A stretch of 64,000 nt of DNA from the NCBI RefSeq assembly GCF_947507565.1, contig NC_089184.1:372001-436000 (forward strand). The letters are read 5' to 3'. Under the pieces are notes generated by a model, which was given only the letters and a program-made list of their open reading frames with translations, did not search any database and was not told the DNA's origin. Below are positions 35,210 to 46,723 of this stretch, one piece after another. Origin of the DNA: Oscarella lobularis. Its lineage: Eukaryota; Porifera; Homoscleromorpha; Homosclerophorida; Oscarellidae. The first letter of the stretch is position 1, and each line of letters starts with the position of its first letter. The position numbers and the translations under genes were made by a program.

Positions 35210-37564
35210 CTATGGTAAGTGTCTAAATAAGTAGTGATAAGTTACGCATCTAAGCCTTGTCCTAAGAAACAGCCCAGTTGATTTTTTATTAGTGCAATTC
35301 TGATAAAAACGCTTCACCTCCAGCGATCTCTTCTTCGTCTCAATTGGAAGACGAAGTGAGCACACTGCGCAGATGAGAAATAGTCCAGCATATATACCCA
35401 AAGACGCGCGAATCGATTTCCGAAGCAGAACCTATAAAACGTAGCTTCTAAGCCAAACTTAACAGTACAGAAAAAGCAAACAACCTCAGCTATAAACGGC
35501 GTCAGCATGGCCCCAATGCGAGCGGAAGAGCTCGAAGATCCCAAGCCAATACCGCGTACAGCAGTCGGATAAACCTAACCAGCACAAACTTATAGACCTC
35601 CTATAAGGATCCAACTTGCCTCAGGAGTGTAAACCCAAAGCGTGCAGAGAGATCCGTTGAGTAGAACTCGCACCAAAAATACGAACGCAGTCAAAACATC
35701 TCTAAAGTATTGTTACATTAATTAATTATTTAATATCTTACTCCTTCTCCTTCTCACTTGCTGATTGGGCATATGAAAAAGAGAAAGAACGATGCACCGG
35801 TGAGAAAAAATTCCACGGCCATCGTCTTCCTTCGACCGATTTTCTCAATGAGAGGAATCGCCAGAAGAATTCCTAGAAATAAAATGGCTTCCCCTTTGAT
35901 AAATAAATATTTGAAATCACCTGGCGCATCAGCTGCATTGACCCAAACCAATTTAATATAGTCATCAATCCCCAAAAGTTGACACTGACTAGAATTCATT
36001 GGAATACTTTTGTGATCTTAGAAAAAAATTATATGTTACGTTTTTTTTATACTCTACTTTGTACCAATGCAGGGTAGGTACGTTCCATCCGTCACGTTTT
36101 CCGTCTTCAGCTCATCCGTTATAGCCAGAAGTTCCGTTGTCGCCAAAATAAGTCCGTAGAATCCAGACGTACCAGCGAAGAATATTATCCACAAGAGAAC
36201 GGTCGTAATGCCACGTTCTTTGGTAGAAAACAAATCTTTGAGTTTCCCGCGAGAAGTAACCTAAATAAGCGTATGTATAGTGTACGTAGATTTTAATAAA
36301 TCTGTACATTTTCGTCAGGAATAATCAGAGAGTCGGCTCCTTCGGAATCTGATGCTTCCGTGTCGCTGTGTGAATCTCCTGATAGTGCGTGTAGCATAAT
36401 TGATTCCTTTTCAAAGACAAGCTCTCCGGGAGGAAGGGATTTTCCGTTTTGTTTTGCTGCTTGTTCCAAGACTTTCTTCGCTTTGGGTATCTGATTGCTG
36501 ACGAGATAATAACGAGGACTCTCAGGAATAAACTGAGAAATAGACATTTTAAAAAAATGATATTCTTAGATCGTCGACTCACTTTAAAATAGAGGAGGAA
36601 AAGACAAGAAGGAATTGCTGAAAAGGCGAGAAAGTAATGCCAATTCAGCCCCGCATATCCCATTAGCAAAAGAGCAAGCACCGCTTCAACCAAAGCTCCA
36701 CAAACATAAAACAACTTCAAAAACGAAAAACTCAGCATTCTATTATGTATCTCAAAGATTTTCTTACCAAGACTAAAAGGGTAGTGTAGCCTCGATGTTT
36801 TATGGGTAAAAATTCAGCGTAAAAATTCACCCTATGTAAAGAAATAGAATTATTTTGTTCACTTTTGTATCCCTCACGTTTGGCCTCCACCCGCAATTGA
36901 AAAACCAAGAATTCCGCGAATAATAACGAGAAAAATGTAGTTCGGCGAAAAGGCGCTTATCAATGAAGAGAGACTGACGCAAATCGAAACGATTAGTAGC
37001 GCCTGAAAAAAAACAAGACTTTGGATTTCTATTCCTTATTATATTTTATTCTCACTTTTTTTCGTCCAAATTTATCCGCGATTACTCCCCAAAACGTCGC
37101 GCCAAAGAACATTCCCACAAACATAACCTAAAGTAATAATTATTAGACTTTTATTGTTTGTAATTTTCTGGATTTGTACGAGTGTAAGAACGCTTTCGCC
37201 CCACGAATCGAGATCGTAATCGCACCGAACAGCGACGGCGAGAACGGACACAAGCATTATCTCCATCGATTCCACCATCTAGAAACACGACTAGATCTTC
37301 ATTGTAAAAAGTCTTTGTTACACATACCCAAAGAAGGCCGGCAAAAACAAACATTTTCAGCTGAAATCGACCAAATCCTATGCATTCTATAGCCTCTTCT
37401 ACAGTGTATACTTCACGGACAGTCTCTAGAGACCAGGATAGAGTCGAATGAGACAATGTAGAGCAGCAAGATGTACCCGAATGAGCGGCTTCGGCGTTGC
37501 GCATACCGCTCATACCGGAGGTAGTCCGTAGCGCACGTGATTGCATGTAACAAAGAAAACTCAT
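35210..37564 (-). CDS. SVOP/SV2-like major facilitator transporter, copy 1
   Basis: About 12 exons: 37328-37564, 37180-37278, 37056-37127, 36878-37002, 36768-36831, 36583-36714, 36308-36532, 36065-36260, 35921-36016, 35758-35872, 35620-35701 with 35485-35574, and 35210-35431. The product resembles SVOP-type MFS proteins: [16 protein letters not shown] at the N-terminus, [14 protein letters not shown] in TM1, the loop 2-3 signature [31 protein letters not shown] after TM6, [13 protein letters not shown] in the second half, [27 protein letters not shown], and [14 protein letters not shown]-family carriers are organic ion/sugar-type transporters, and substrates of SVOP itself are poorly known. 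An acidic-serine insert (about [12 protein letters not shown]) lies in the central loop. One intron (before 35620) uses a GC donor. It is about 90% like the neighbouring copy by eye. Confidence 0.88.
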
Positions 37565-37623
37565 CGATTTCCGTTCGCCATCTAAACAGCACTAGAGCTA
37601 CTAATACATATGTATCGCCTTGT

Positions 37624-39935
37624 CTAAATAGGTAAATAATAGTGATTAGATCTAAGCCTTGTCCTAAAAAAATCCCAATTGATTTTATTAGTGCAATTCC
37701 AATAAAAACGATTCACCTCTAGCGATCTCTTCTTGGTCTCAATTGGAAGACACAGTGAGCACACTGCGCAGATGAGAAATAGTCCAGCATATATACCCAA
37801 AGACGCGCGAATCGATTTCCGAAGCAGAACCTATATAGAACGTAGCTTCTAAGCCAAACTTGACGGTATAAAAAAACCAAACAACCTCAGCTATAAACGG
37901 CGTCAGCATGGCCCCAATGCGAGCGGAAGAGCTCGAAGATCCCAAGCCAATACCGCGTACAGCAGTCGGATAAACCTAATCCGCACAACTAACGCTTTTT
38001 TATAGACTATAGGGATCCCAACTTGCCTCAGGAGTGTAAACCCAAAGTGTGGAGACGGATCCATTTAGTAGGATTCGTACCAAAAATACGAGCCCGGTTA
38101 AACCATTTCTAAACTATTATTATATTGATCCAATTGCAATATTTTATTCCTCTTACCTGCTGATTGGGCATATGAAAAAGAGAAAGAACGATGCACCGGT
38201 GAGAAAAAATTCCACGGCCATCGTCTTCCTTCGACCGATTTTCTCAATGAGAGGAATAGCCAGAAGAACTCCTAAAAATAAAACAATCCCCCCTTGATAA
38301 TAAATAAGGCTATAGTAAATCACCTGGCGCATCAGCTGCACTAACCCAAACCAATTTAATATAGTCATCAATCCCCAAAAGTTGACACTGACTAGAATTC
38401 ATTGGGCTACTTTTGTGATCTAGAAAAAATGACATGTTGCTTTCCTTATATAATACAATAGCTCTTTACCAATGCAGGGTAAGTACGTTCCATCCGTCAC
38501 ATTTTCCGTCTTCAGTTCATCCGTTATAGCCAGAAGTTCAGTTGTCGCCAAAATAAGTCCATAGAACCCAGACGCCGCCGAAGAAAATATTATCCACAAG
38601 AGAACGGTTGTAATGCCGCGTTCTTTGGTAGAAAACAAATCTTTGACTTTCCCACGAGAAGTACCCTAAGTAAGCGTGTGTGAAAATATAAGAGATTTTA
38701 ATAAATCTGTACATTTCTGTCGTTGTTGGTGATAATCAGCGAATTAGCTCCTTCGTCATCAACGGAATTTGTTGCTTCCGTGTCGCTGTGTGCATCTCCT
38801 GATAGCACCTGTAGCATAATTGATTCTTTTTCAAAGACAAGCTCTCCAGGAGGAAGAGATTTTCCGTTTCGTTTAGCCGCTTGTTCCAACACTTCTTTCG
38901 CTTTTTGTATCTGATTGCTGACGAGATAATAACGAGGACTCTCAGGTATAAACTAATTGTGACTATTTTTAGAAAATGAAATTCTTAGATTGTCGACTCA
39001 CTTTAAAATAGAGAAGGAAAAGACAAGAAGGAATTGCTGTAAAAGCAAGAAAGTAATGCCAATTCAGCCCCGCATATCCCATGAACAAAAGAGCAAGAAC
39101 CGCTTCAATCAAAGTTCCACAAACATAAAACATCTTAAAATGAAAAAAAAACACACGGTATTCCATTATCTCAGTAGATGCAAAAGATTTCCTTACCAAG
39201 ACCAAAAGGATAGTGTAGCCTCGATATTTTACAGGTAAAAATTCAGTATAAAAATTCATCCTATGTGAAGAAATAGAATTATTTGATTCGCTTTGTTCTA
39301 AATTGTGTCCTCACGATTGAGCTACACCAGCCATGGAAAAACCAAGAATGCCTCGTATAACAACGAGAAAAATGTAGTTCGGCGAAAAAGCGCTGATCAA
39401 CGAAGAGAGACTGACGCAAATCGAAACGATTAGTAGCGCCTGAAAAAAACAAGTCTTCGCATTTCTATTCTTTATTATAAATTATTCTCACTTTTTTCCG
39501 TCCAAATTTGTCGGCAATTATTCCCCAAAATGTCGCACCAAAGAGCATTCCTGCAAACATAACCTAAAGTAATAAATATCGGATTTAATTATTTGTAATT
39601 TTCTAGATTTGTACGAGTGTAAGAACGCTTTCTCCCCATGAATCGAGATCGTAATCGCACCGAACAGAGACGCCGAGAATGGACACAAGCGTTAGCTCCA
39701 TCGATTCCACCATCTAGAAATATTGCTTCATTATAAAGTCCTTATTATTATTACGCATACCCAAATAAGGCCAGTAAAAACAAACATTTTCAGCTGAAAC
39801 CGACCAAATCCTATGTATTCTATTGCCTCTTCCACAGTATATACTTCATGGAAAGTCGCTAGAGACTAGGGTAGTCTAATGAGGCAATGTGGAGCAGCAA
39901 AATGTACCCGTTTCGGAGTCGCTCATATCGCTCAT
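37624..39935 (-). CDS. SVOP/SV2-like major facilitator transporter, copy 2 (tandem paralogue)
   Basis: The exon structure is that of copy 1: 39908-39935, 39761-39858, 39615-39713, 39492-39563, 39315-39439, 39197-39260, 39002-39133, 38713-38952, 38470-38665, 38324-38419, 38157-38271, 38027-38108, 37886-37975 and 37624-37830. The same MFS signatures are present ([63 protein letters not shown]). Against copy 1 the first coding block has a TAG and a 1-nt deletion. Reading continues only if 39859-39907 is spliced as an intron (GTAC...CTAG). With that intron the protein is complete from [10 protein letters not shown]. Without it, this copy would be an N-terminally broken pseudogene. The GC-donor intron is shared with copy 1. 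It diverges from the ASB gene across about 210 bp. Confidence 0.8.
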
Positions 39936-40146
39936 GCGAGGTCCGGAGGTCCGGAAGTCGACGCTGTAGCGCACTATTTTCTCAGCTGACCAACGCACGT
40001 GACAAGGAAGCTCATCGATTTCGGCTTTTCGGAAGCGAAAACCGACGTTCTACAGGTATGTGCGCTCTTAATGTACACCGTGGAGTAACTCGATAAGCTT
40101 CGATCAGCCGAACGTCGTCTTCTACGGGGACGTGGTCGATCGATCT

Positions 40147-41354
40147 ATGGGCAACGAAAAATCGAAGCGACCGCCCGGTCCGTCGGTCACCGAAGCGTCT
40201 CAGCTTCTCGCTGCATCGCGACAAGGCGACGAGAAGACCTTGCTGCGAATTCTCGACCCCGAACCGACTCGACAGCGCGCGATACTCGCATCAGCCGTCG
40301 AAACGCAAACGAAGCGCACGGCGCTCCATCTCGCCGCACTGCGCGGCCATCACCACTGCGTCGATCGTCTTCTCGCCGTCGGCGCGTCGACGAAGGCGAA
40401 GGATTCGCGCGGACAGACTCCTCTAAGTCTCGCTGCGGGACGCGGTCACGTAGCGTGCGTCGAGAGCCTTCTCGCTGCTCGCGCCAGTCCGAACGCCGTC
40501 GACAGCGACGGCGGATCGCCGCTTCACGGTGCCGTCGCGTGGCGAAGAGACGGCGCGCGCGCGTGCGCCGAAGCGCTGGTCAAAGCCGGCGCGTGCGTGA
40601 ACGCGCAAGGCAAGTCGCCATAGCAACGACAGTTTCCGTTCTAACAAATCGCTTATTAGATTGTAGCGGTTGGGCGCCGTTGCATTGGGCATGCCGCGAG
40701 GGCGTGTCCGATTGCGTGGATTTTCTCATTCAAGTCGACGCTGATTTGCATCTTCGAAGCAATTTGGATTGGACGCCGTTGCACGAGGCGGCACGCGAGG
40801 GTCACGCCGATTGCTTGCGGATTCTCCTCGAGGCGCGCGCCTGCACGGACTGTCTCGACTGCACCGGTTCCTCGCCACTCGTCGACGCTATAACTGAGCG
40901 TCGACTCGATTGCATTTATTTGCTGCTGAAATATCGCGCTTCGCCGAATGGGCCCGGTGTGAGGGCGGCGAGCGACAAGCGGCCGCTTCATGTTGCGCTC
41001 AGGGCGAATTTCTATCAGGCGGTCGAGTTGCTGTTTCTCTTTGGCGCCGATCCGGGAATCACTTCGCCTCTTGGGGAAGATGAGCGGCAGTCTGCGTATG
41101 ATGTCGTGAAGAAGTGTAATGACGTCACGAAGGCTGTTTTCTGGGACTGCTGCTATGCTTATCGTTACAAGACGTTGCCAGGTGGGAATTTTGATTTTGG
41201 GTGTGTTGCTTGGGTGATCTTCTTTCTTCTAGGCGTCCAATCGTTGAAGTCACTGAGCCGAATTTCTCTTCGTTTGATTTGCACTCGCGTGGGAACGAAT
41301 TTTGAAGATCTTGACTTGCCTGTAGCTATCTTGCAATATCTAAAGTACAAATAG
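40147..41354 (+). CDS. Ankyrin repeat and SOCS box (ASB) protein
   Basis: Three exons: 40147-40609, 40660-41181 and 41233-41354. Intron 1 uses a GC donor. The start MGNEKSKRPP fits an N-myristoylation signal (Met-Gly-x-x-x-Ser-Lys). About eight ankyrin repeats follow (TALHLAALRGHHHCV, TPLSLAAGRGHVACV, PLHGAVAW, APLHWACREGVSDCV, TPLHEAAREGHADCL, PLVDAITERRLDCI, PLHVALRANFYQAV). The C-terminal block SLKSLSRISLRLICTRVG..DLPVAILQYLKY fits a SOCS box (BC box S-L-x-x-L-x-R followed by the LPxxI..YL end). ASB proteins are substrate adaptors of elongin-B/C-cullin 5 ubiquitin ligases; the ankyrin repeats choose the substrate. ASB subtype cannot be set. Confidence 0.88.
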
Positions 41355-41665
41355 TTTTTATCTATCGTTTGCACAAATTGTTTGTAACTACGTATGTATG
41401 TATGTATGTATGTATGTACGTATTTTCCAGAAGTAATTTCGACCTCGGGCGTGGCGTGATGGGGAAGACCCTTCAGAAAAAAATCCCCAAGGACAGTTTC
41501 CCACGGGGGAACCCCCTCGACCGCCCTTTCGGAGGAGTATATATATATACCATGTGAGTCCATGGTTGGAGCACAGGAGCAGTCTCCTTCCCAGTCCAGG
41601 TTGGTATAGCAAAAGTTCTCGCTCGATACGCCGGCGACTCACTGATATACAAACAACATCTCACG
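41355..41665. promoter_or_regulatory. Spacer and probable promoter of the CARD-Kelch gene, with a (TATG)n microsatellite
   Basis: A perfect run of about seven TATG/GTAT units lies at 41392-41419. Further right is an alternating TATATATATA stretch (41539-41550), about 115 nt upstream of the CARD-Kelch ATG, that could serve as a TATA element. No gene is seen in this 311-nt spacer. Confidence 0.5.
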
Positions 41666-43647
41666 ATGGATGTGCATCCCACGAAACACTTGAAAGACTC
41701 CGGTTGGAACGAAATAAGATCTCTAGTCGCTGATCTCACCGAGAACATGCGGCCACGCACTTTTATGACTCGTCTCTTCTCATCTGGACTCGTTTCAGCC
41801 AAAGAGAGAGACGAACTGAGGCTCTCTAAACTAACGGATGAAGAGATCGCTTCAGAGTTGCTAATCAACATCCTTCCTTACAAAGGCCCCGGCTCGCTTG
41901 TCAAGTTCATAAAGGTGCTAGAAGCTACAGAAGGACAAGGGCACATTGCTCGTCTCCTAAAGGTAAATTCAGGGACTTCCGGTTCGGGTGGTTCGGGTGC
42001 CTCACGTGAGGGGCTTCCCCATTCTTACTTCGCACGTTTCTTAGCAAAAAAGCGGCGCTTTTAGTTCCTTGAAGCCCGAAAGAGTAGACGAAAAGTCAAG
42101 CGCATCTCTAGACGTAGCGACGCCGGATGCAAGATCTGCAACGTGCCCGAGTGGAACCGATGCGGCTAAGAAGGAAACGTTACGAGAAATTCAATCAGCC
42201 TTAAAAATGGCGTTAAATTTTGTATCGCTTACACTGGCAGAATCTTGCTCTTGTACGTGGAAAAACACAATTTCAGCTTCGCCGGTTCAAGCTAAAGAAG
42301 AGTCGAGCAATTCTCTTAAGGAAACGACGCTCCGGACGATGAGAGTCGCTCTAGAGAATGGGCCAGACTCGTATGGCAAGTTTCTAAAGGCGCTAGAAGC
42401 TACAGAAGGACAGGAACACATCACTCGTCTCCTAAAGGAGGTAGGTAATTCAGGCGGGGAGTACAATACGTGGGCCGAGCTTCCTGTTTACGGCTTGTTT
42501 TCATTTGTATAGAAAGAAAGCAACACGTCCGCATCCGAAAGAGCGGAAGGACAGAATCACATTGCTACCTCTTTGCTAAAGAAAGAGGTAGAGTTGTAGT
42601 TCGGGGGCGGATGACGCGCGGGGATTTTTTCATATTTCTTAGAAAAAAAGCGACGACGCTTTCTCGGCACCCGAAAGAGTGGACTCTGATCAGATGTCAC
42701 AAGCTGAAGAGAAACTAGAAAAAAAGACGACTAGTCTCTTTTTGGAGAATATAGCTCTAAGAATAACTCTCGCTCTAAAGGAAGGAAAACCCTTTGCACC
42801 GCCATCTATATGGGAAACAACTTCAGTTTTGCCGGTTCAAAGTGAATGCGACCCTTATAATGCAGCTGTGTACATGAATAAGGAACTAACTGTCCGGCAC
42901 CATGACTGGATGCACCACTGGCATCTTGATCAGAACAATTGGGATGAATTCCGAGTCACCCCTTTGAATATAAATTTAAGAAACGTTTTTCGATGTGGCA
43001 ACAGATGCCTCATTATCGGAAAAGACTTCAATGATAATGATAAAAAACTGAAACTGTATCAATGGGTTCATAGTGAACTGCAACTTATAACAGTATTGCC
43101 AAAAGAGCACCAGTTAGACGCTTTGTCTGCTATTGGTGATGAAAGGAACAGCGTGTACATAGTAGGAGGAGAGGTGGAGAAAGGTAGCTACTCAAAGGGA
43201 GTATCCTGTTACAACTTAGACAGCCATTTGTGGGAACCAATGCCAGACATGCCAACTGGCCGAAAATGGTGCTCACTGGCCATTTTAGACAATTCACTGT
43301 ACGTTGGAGGAGGCGACACAATAAAGGGACCAAGTAACTTGGTCGAATGCTTACCTCTTAGCACTGAAAGAGATATTAAATGGGACACTCTTCCATCAAC
43401 GACGGCAAAAGACTGCAAACTCGCCGCATTCTGCGGAAAAATAGTCGCAACCGGCGGGCAGTATAGAAGCACAGTTTTCGAAGTATATGATAAAACGGAT
43501 AAAGCGTGGCTTCGACTGCCTTCGTTGAATGTAGGACGAAACGCCCATGGTGTGTGCGCATCGGGAAACGTGTTGCTAGTGGTTGGCGGTCACAGAGCGG
43601 AAAACTCCATCGAAGCCTTTGAAGTAGTAGACGACGACAAGAACTGA
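41666..43647 (+). CDS. CARD-Kelch fusion protein
   Basis: Four exons: 41666-41962, 42045-42440, 42513-42587 and 42643-43647. Exon 1 codes a single death-fold domain best read as a CARD. It has a helix with MTRLFSSGLVSAKERDEL and the caspase-2/RAIDD-like end LLINILPYKGPGSLVKFIKVLEATEGQGHIARLL. Exon 2 ends in a second, partial copy of the same helices (GPDSYGKFLKALEATEGQEH). Exons 2, 3 and 4 all begin with a similar K-K-S/E-S...APERV-type linker. Exon 4 then carries about five Kelch blades (SVYIVGGEVEKG, LDSHLWEPMPDMPTGRKW, SLYVGGG, KIVATGGQYRS, AWLRLPSLNVGRNAHGV, LLVVGGHRAENSIEAFEV). CARDs assemble caspase or inflammasome-like complexes; Kelch propellers bind protein partners. No BTB domain is present. 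The frame is complete, ending TGA at 43645-43647. The role is unknown; the architecture is unfamiliar. Confidence 0.85.
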
Positions 43648-43983
43648 AGAACCGAAGAACCGACGACGTCCTTTGATCGCACGCGGTCGCGTGCTCATGC
43701 GCACTTACGTACTGTTGTGTTTACGCGATATTTTTATAAGCCTTTCTCTCTCTTTCTCTCTCTTTCTCTGTCTCTTTCTAGACAAATAGAAAGAAAATAA
43801 TCGTAATACGCCAGTCCCAAAACACTTAGAAAGAAAAAAGTCTATCTGTCAGTAGTCAAACTACTGCCTAAAACAAGTCAATAACATTTGCTGAAAATAC
43901 ATCAAAGCGAAGAGAAAAAAAAACCAACGCACGCTCTCTGTACAAGCAACTATGCGTGACAAATGCATGTGCAAACCCCGTCT
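43648..43983. repeat. Spacer with CT-rich microsatellite between convergent genes
   Basis: A (CT)n/(TTTCTC)n run lies at 43745-43780. The rest of this 336-nt spacer is likely the two 3' UTRs of the CARD-Kelch gene (+) and the first RRM gene (-). I see no gene. Confidence 0.6.
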
Positions 43984-46224
43984 TCAACGCAGATACGAAA
44001 ACGATCCACTATTTGTCTGCGTAGTGTGTGGCGGTTGCATACCTCCATTACTATGAGGATGATGATGCTGATGATGCACGAGCGGAGAAAGAGGCTGCGA
44101 CTGACGCTGTAAAATAGCACCCATGCCAGGAGACGGCATTATCATCTGCTGTTGCTGAACGACGGCAGCGTGCGTCGAAGACGGCGGCAACGGCGCTCCA
44201 AGAAGAGGACCAGGCTGTCTTACAGTCGCATGATAGTGACCACTCGGCAAATCCCCGTAACCCGCTGCGGCAGCGACGGGCGGCGCGGTGGGAGGAACAG
44301 CTAAAAATCTCCCCTGAGCATTGGGTCACAAACGAGTGCAGAGAGACCTACCATAAGGATTTCCATAGGATGCAGCATAGGAGGGGGGGCCAGCGGACGG
44401 AGACGGTCCAACGGAGTACCCAGAGACAACACCTAGAAAACAAGCGTGTCCACGTGCACCTATGCGTGCGTACAGTGTATACCTGGAGAAACGTAGACGT
44501 AGCCTGGCGGCGGAGGCGGCGGCGGAGGCGCTGGTGGGGGCGCTGCATAAACCACGTGGCCCGGAACGAGGGCCGGGTCATAGTAAAAGATTTGACCTTG
44601 AGAATTAATTAGGAGGGAACGAATTTACATAAATAAATAATTCTACCTTTAGTTCCACCAATGCTGCTTTTACCCAGACTCTTACTCGTACCGTCTTCGT
44701 TATCTCGACCTGGCCGAGGTATCGCCTTCTTAGCTTCAACCTTAGAAACGGACTATTGTACCCATAAAAACACGTGGTCGAGCTGCGTACGGTTTTCCCA
44801 TTGATTCTATGGTACTTCTCATCAACTATTTTATCAACAGTTTCCTCTTTATCGAACGTAACAAAGCCAAAGCCTAAAACCGAAAGGAGTCAACAAAGCC
44901 AACAATCAACAGCACACCCACCTCGCATTTTTTGCGTGCTTTGATCGAACATAAGTATTATCTCCGCTACCTATGAATAATCATGGATCCGCCCCCTCCT
45001 CTGTTCCTATAGCAAACCTTTCCGTATGTGCTAAAGTAATCCATAATATCTCTCTTCGTCGTACTGCTAGCCAGTCCGCCGATAAATATTTTCTTCACTC
45101 GCCCGACGAACGGGCCCGGTTGCATCGCTTTAGGCTGTAGACACGCTCCGTTCCCATCTCCGCCCCCGCCCGAATTTTCGGTTTCTCACCTTAGAAGCGC
45201 TGCTCGTTCCTCGACCGACGGCCGCTTTCGGATCGATCTACCGCAAGGACAAAGAGAATCGCACTTAGCGTTGTCGGCTTGTGTAAGCGGGGGGGCAGCA
45301 AAACGGGGGGCATCTGCATGAATAGAGGGGGCGGGACGACGAGCCAACCGCGCGGTTTTTTTCCGTCTCTCTTTCTCGCTTACTCGCTTGTTGTCCAAAA
45401 CGTGCGACGATTCGTCGGCGAGAACTTTGCTAACGACCGTCGAGTCTCTGAACGTAACAAAACCGAAGCCTCTGTGTAGGGCGAAAAAAGGGGGGCGTGT
45501 TAGTTGTTCCCATGGGGGAGGAGGAGGCGTGGTGCTCGTGAGATGAGGTTCGCGCGATTTTTAGATCCCAAGTGAACAGTCCCACCCAACAATAGTAGGT
45601 TGGATAGATTTCGTTATTTGAGAGGGAATGCGGTGGAGTAGTAGTAAGGTGACGAGGAGAGCGCGAAATCGCGGGGAGGCTCGCTACGCAAACAGTGTCT
45701 GAATATTGGTTCGATTGTGGCGCGAACGCGAGAGCGCGTGCGTCGTCGATCATCGGATGCAGCGCGCAATATAAGCGAGGACCGGACTGGGGCATTTGGC
45801 GCTCTTTCATCACTCTCCCGCGCGCGCGCGGCGAGGACAGCAAGGAAACACACTCCACCTCCACCAGACTAAACACCTCCATATAAAAATCGCTTACCGG
45901 GACCGCTTAGTCGAAGGATCGGTCTTGACTTCGGCGATGAGAACTTCGCCGAACTTCGAGAAGTACTTCCTCAGTCCATCTGCGCGTAGGAAGCGAAAAA
46001 ATTAGGCGGAAATCGTCTCCTCCCCCATCGACGATCCTCTCTCGAGGGCAAAGCCCCCGGCCGCGTCGCGTGATGCTGCACGCTCGCCCTCGTCTCACCG
46101 TCGTCCGTGTCCCAGCTAAGGCCGCCAACGAAAATTTTCCTATGGGTCGTCAAGAAAAACAAGATGTATAAATAGTATCGGTCTTCTAACGTTGTTCTTA
46201 CCCTCCTTCTTCGTCCATTCTCAT
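43984..46224 (-). CDS. Two-RRM hnRNP/DAZAP1-like RNA-binding protein, paralogue A
   Basis: About 11 exons, starting with a tiny one (46202-46224, MRMDEEG), then 46099-46139, 45898-45979, 45384-45471, 45190-45238, 45018-45134, 44922-44970, 44791-44873, 44647-44740, 44483-44596, 44352-44432 and 43984-44313. RRM1 has RNP2 KIFVGGLSW and RNP1 RGFGFVTF; RRM2 has KIFIGGLAS and RGFGFVTF, ending INGKTVEAKKAIPRPG, as in DAZAP1, Musashi and hnRNP A/B proteins. The tail is proline-rich ([12 protein letters not shown]), then glutamine- and histidine-rich, ending TNSGSFSYLR. Such proteins bind single-stranded RNA and control splicing, stability or translation. It is the left member of three tandem paralogues on one strand. 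Orthology to a single vertebrate family is not certain. Confidence 0.85.
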
Positions 46225-46723
46225 CGTGGCGCGAAGCGGGACGACGTGCAAAAAGCGTCGGACGACTTGCGACCGAGTACGGGGTGCTGAGCGTTGCGCG
46301 AGCGCCGAGGGACCTGTTAGGCAAATTACATCGAGGGAAAATTCGATAGGCGGGACTAAACATCCGTTGGAATGCGCGCGTGCCGGACCCCGTACAATCG
46401 GACCCGTCCTTCCGCGAAAATCGATTTACGAGACATCGTAATATTGTTATCAAGAATCGTCATTATTACGATTACTTATTTTCTAATTAAAGTGCAAGAA
46501 AAGTTAATGCGCGAGAGCACCGTAATACGAATAATAAGACTACAATTATGGCGTAAGTTATGAGTAACTCCAGCCCGGACGTGTACATTAATTAATAATA
46601 AAGTGGAGAGAACAGTCTCTATACAGCAGCTTAGTAGTAGTAGTAGTAGTAGTAGTAGTAATAGTTAGGAGTATACTAATGATTCATTGGTAATTATCAT
46701 TATTACCACCCCCCTTAGCGAAT
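46225..46723. repeat. Spacer between RRM genes A and B with an (AGT)n microsatellite
   Basis: A trinucleotide run (AGT) of about nine units lies at 46632-46660. The left part should hold the promoter of gene A and the right part the 3' UTR of gene B. I see no other feature in these 499 nt. Confidence 0.6.

Noticed and set aside
37624-39935. SVOP copy 2 as a plain pseudogene
   Set aside because: The only defects lie in a 49-nt stretch with proper GT/AG ends that can be spliced; all transporter signatures downstream are intact.
41392-41419. (TATG)n run as a CRISPR-like or regulatory array
   Set aside because: A simple microsatellite with no spacers; the genome is eukaryotic.
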